DNA of 8,220 nt, taken from contig DIZT01000327.1 in assembly GCA_002427975.1 (NCBI GenBank), forward strand, positions 1 through 8,220, read 5' to 3'. Both the position numbers and the translations under genes were made by a program. The notes beneath the pieces are model-generated. The model made no database searches. It was given only the letters and a program-made list of their open reading frames with translations, and had not been told where the DNA came from. The DNA is from Micrococcaceae bacterium UBA6021 (GTDB taxonomy: Bacteria > Actinomycetota > Actinomycetes > Actinomycetales > Micrococcaceae). Below are positions 5,957-8,220 of this stretch, piece by piece (within the stretch, counting starts at the first letter, position 1; each line of letters starts with the position of its first letter).

Positions 5957-7065
5957 GCTGCTGGATCCTTCACTGCGGCAGGCAGCAAGTATGCGTCCCG
6001 CTCGTTCCAGGAGAGATAGGCTGCGTCACCTGGGCGGGGCAGGTCGCCACTGGAGGTGGGCACCTGGGCATGCAGGACGCGGTTGCCGGCCTTGACGGCC
6101 ACCGAGATGGCATCGCCCGTGTAGCTGACACGTTCGATAACGCCAGCGATGGCCTCGCTTCCGGCAGGCTGCAGGGACACGCGGAGCCGGTGGGGGCGGA
6201 TGACCAGTTCATGAGTGGACCCGGTCAGCCCGGGCGCCCCCACCGCACCGAACTGGCCGAGATCGTCAATGGAGACGCGGTAATGCGTTTCACCCTTGGC
6301 GGCGGAACCCGTCTCGGACAGGACCCGGGCGTTGAGGAAGTTTGCCTGGCCGATGAAGTTCGCCACGAACCGCGTCCGCGGCCGTTCGTAGACTTCCGTG
6401 GGGGAACCAAACTGCTCGATGAGCCCCCCGTTCATCACAGCGATACGGTCCGCCATGTCCAGTGCCTCGTCCTGGTCGTGGGTGACGAACAGCGTGGTGG
6501 CCCGGGTCCTTTGCTGGATGGAGCGGATCTCTGTCCGCATCGTTTCGCGGAGCTTGGCGTCCAGGTTGGACAAGGGCTCATCGAGGAGCAGGAGCGTGGG
6601 CTCCACAACAAGTGCGCGTGCCAGTGCGATGCGCTGCTGCTGGCCGCCGGAAAGCTCCTTGACCTGCCGCGTGGACAGGTGGCCGAGCTGCACCATGTCC
6701 AGCGCCCCGGCCACCCGACGCTTCTGGTCAGCCTTTGAGGTCTGGCGCATCTGCAGCCCGAACGCCACATTCTGTTCAACGTTCATATGCGGGAAGAGGG
6801 CGTAGGACTGGAAGACCATGCCCATGCCGCGCTTGTTCACGGGAGTGTGGGTGATTTCCTTGCCGTCCACCACGATGGAGCCGGCAGTCGGATCCATGAG
6901 TCCGGCCACCATGCGCAGTGTTGTTGTTTTGCCGCAGCCTGACGGGCCGAGAAGGGCCACCAGGTGCCCCTCCTCCACTTCCATGTTCAGGCGGTCGACG
7001 GCGGGATCGAGTCCGGCTGCGTACCTCTTGGTCAGATCCACGATCGACAGTTTTGATTCAGTCAC
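5953..7065 (-). CDS. ABC importer ATP-binding protein, PotA-type, with C-terminal TOBE-like region
   Basis: A 370-residue cytoplasmic ATPase that powers the importer. The nucleotide-binding domain is complete: Walker A GPSGCGKTT (40-48), Q-loop Gln86 in VFQSYALFPH, signature LSGGQQQR (138-145), Walker B LLLLDEP (158-164), D-loop SNLDA (166-170) and H-loop His196 in VTHDQ. Residues from about 240 form the accessory domain, with the TOBE_2-like part near 285-360 (ELVIRPHRLRV and VSYTGD are typical), as in PotA/UgpC/FbpC-class ATPases. Such domains can bind regulators or ligands. Length fits the family (about 350-380). The start is GTG at 7065 with AGGAGA some nine bases upstream. It lies 48 bases after the binding-protein gene and overlaps the first permease by four bases. 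Confidence 0.95.
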   Translation of the reverse strand: MTESKLSIVDLTKRYAAGLDPAVDRLNMEVEEGHLVALLGPSGCGKTTTLRMVAGLMDPTAGSIVVDGKEITHTPVNKRGMGMVFQSYALFPHMNVEQNVAFGLQMRQTSKADQKRRVAGALDMVQLGHLSTRQVKELSGGQQQRIALARALVVEPTLLLLDEPLSNLDAKLRETMRTEIRSIQQRTRATTLFVTHDQDEALDMADRIAVMNGGLIEQFGSPTEVYERPRTRFVANFIGQANFLNARVLSETGSAAKGETHYRVSIDDLGQFGAVGAPGLTGSTHELVIRPHRLRVSLQPAGSEAIAGVIERVSYTGDAISVAVKAGNRVLHAQVPTSSGDLPRPGDAAYLSWNERDAYLLPAAVKDPAA

Positions 7066-7100
7066 GATTTCACTTCTCCTGAAGCGGGTTTGGGAGGGGC

Positions 7101-7114
7101 ACCGTGGGGACGGT
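7101..7114 (-). promoter_or_regulatory. Small hairpin between the binding-protein and ATPase genes
   Basis: ACCGT-CCCC-ACGGT on the minus strand, a perfect 5-bp stem starting at the last base of the binding-protein stop codon. In importer operons a hairpin here often protects the binding-protein message or weakens read-through, raising binding protein over membrane parts. This one is short, so the role is only possible. Confidence 0.25.
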
Positions 7115-8202
7115 CATTTGGTGATGATCTGGCGCTTCCAGATGTCAGTCCACTTGTCGCGGGCGGAGGACAGGAACTCAACATCGAGGGGAACGATGTT
7201 CAGGGAGCCGTCAGTGGGTACCACCCGGGCCTTAACGTCGGCGGGAAGTTCGGCGTTGGTCACGGATGGTGCGTAGAAGAGGGCCTTGGCGAACGCCGTC
7301 TGGGCCTCGGCGGAGAGCGCGTAGTTAGCGAAGGTCTGGGCCGCCGCCTTGTTGGGGGCATCCTTGACAATGTTCACCGTGTTGATCTGGTACACGGTGC
7401 CTTCCTTCGGGAAGGTCACGCCCATCTTCTTGTTGCTCTGGTCGCTGTAGAACTGACCGCGTGCGTTCTGTCCGAGTCCCAGTACCGTCTGTCCGGTGAT
7501 CACGTTCTGGTATTCATCCGGGTTGGGTGCGAAGGTCTGAACGCCCGGCGCCATCTCCTTCAGGCGGGCTACCGCCTTGTCAATGCTCTTGGTGTAGTCC
7601 TCGCCCTCCATCTTGGAGGTGATCGCGGTCAGCGAGAGACCCAGCAGGGAGGGCGGAGCGTTCACGTTGATCTTGCCCGCGTACGCCGGGTCCCAGAGGA
7701 CATTCCAGCTGTCAGGCGCCTTCGGGAAGGTTGCGGTGTCATACAGCAAGCCAACCGCGTCGAGCATGACTACAGGACCGAATCCATCCTTGCCCTTGAA
7801 TTTGTCGGGAACGTTAGCCAGGTTGGGAACCGCCGTGGCGTCGATCTTGTCGAAGAGTCCCTGGGTGTTGCCAGTTGTTGAGACCGAATTGTCCATGATT
7901 GCCACGTCCGTGGCGGGACTGTTCTTCTGTCCTTGGAGGGCGCTCAACATTTCGGCGGAGGAACGCTTGGAGACGAAGTTGATCTTGATATCCGGGTATT
8001 TGGCCTTGAACGGTTCGATCACGGCGGCTGTGTACTGGTCCTGCCAGACGCCGGAGTAGGCAATCAGGTTGAGCTCGCCTGAGGTTGCGCTCGAGTTGCC
8101 GCCGCCGGTGGACCCGGAACCGCCCCCGCAGCCGGTGAGCACCAGGGCTGCAGCTGTGGCGGCAGCAGCTAAAGCGATCTTGCCTTTAGTGATAACTCTC
8201 AT
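7114..8202 (-). CDS. ABC importer extracellular solute-binding lipoprotein, PotD/Fbp-like
   Basis: A 362-residue secreted lipoprotein. Residues 1-24 are a Sec signal with Lys6/Lys8, an Ala-rich core and lipobox LTGC, so Cys25 would be lipidated and anchor the protein on the outer face of the membrane. A Gly/Ser linker (26-42) leads to the ligand-binding domain, which opens with ELNLIAYSGVW (43-53). The two-lobed type II binding-protein fold is suggested by DVAIMDNS (99-106), VGLLYDTATFP (150-160) and SWNVLWDPAYAGKINV (165-180). The last is characteristic of the PotD / ferric-binding / thiamine-binding group. Candidate ligands are small organic cations, phosphonates, opines or amino acid derivatives; none can be picked by eye. 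The ATG at 8202 has AGGAAGAG eight bases upstream. It is the first importer gene in the window; any promoter lies beyond 8220. Confidence 0.93.
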   Translation of the reverse strand: MRVITKGKIALAAAATAAALVLTGCGGGSGSTGGGNSSATSGELNLIAYSGVWQDQYTAAVIEPFKAKYPDIKINFVSKRSSAEMLSALQGQKNSPATDVAIMDNSVSTTGNTQGLFDKIDATAVPNLANVPDKFKGKDGFGPVVMLDAVGLLYDTATFPKAPDSWNVLWDPAYAGKINVNAPPSLLGLSLTAITSKMEGEDYTKSIDKAVARLKEMAPGVQTFAPNPDEYQNVITGQTVLGLGQNARGQFYSDQSNKKMGVTFPKEGTVYQINTVNIVKDAPNKAAAQTFANYALSAEAQTAFAKALFYAPSVTNAELPADVKARVVPTDGSLNIVPLDVEFLSSARDKWTDIWKRQIITK

Positions 8203-8220
8203 TTTTGTGTCTCTTCCTTA

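Noticed and set aside
7090..7881. 263-residue plus-strand open frame
   Set aside because: It lies fully opposite the solute-binding protein, whose lipobox and conserved blocks are unmistakable; the plus frame has no recognisable motif.

Overview
The window is high-GC DNA read entirely from the minus strand. GC-rich codon use, a GC-rich lipoprotein signal peptide, GTG starts, 4-base stop/start overlaps and U-tract-less hairpin terminators point to an actinobacterium. An Arthrobacter-like member of the Micrococcaceae is my best guess from general resemblance, not a proven assignment.

Layout in the direction of transcription (high to low coordinates). First comes a complete PotABCD-type ABC importer: a lipoprotein solute-binding protein (8202-7114), an ATPase with a C-terminal TOBE-like region (7065-5953), and two six-helix permeases (5956-5036 and 5033-4218). 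The ATPase and both permeases are tightly coupled. A strong hairpin at 4211-4178 closes this unit. A 182-base spacer follows, with several small palindromes but no convincing promoter. The second unit is pxpA-pxpB-pxpC (4035-3247, 3245-2529, 2532-1519), then an MHS-type major facilitator transporter (1470-130), closed by a perfect 8-bp hairpin at 118-99. The first 53 bases hold the N-terminus of a short-chain dehydrogenase/reductase that runs off the window. It is too short to appear as a long open frame but is clear from its TGASTGI nucleotide-binding motif and ribosome binding site.

Taken together this looks like a catabolic locus for a small nitrogenous compound. The ABC importer and/or MHS symporter would bring in a substrate, and the PxpABC-like complex would open a cyclic amide (5-oxoproline in the characterised family) at the cost of ATP. 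A downstream dehydrogenase might act on a later intermediate.

The most interesting point is that all three Pxp-like subunits depart from their family signatures at otherwise highly conserved sites. PxpA has DLVADLGE instead of DLNADLGE and VAPHGRLGN instead of VKPHGALYN. PxpB has lost the GFxPGFxYLxG motif. PxpC has SNHIG and HRGRGVTAGYP where SDRMG and DRQTTGGYP are usual. This suggests a distinct subfamily that may act on something other than 5-oxoproline. The signature comparisons rest on recalled family consensus and need an alignment to confirm.
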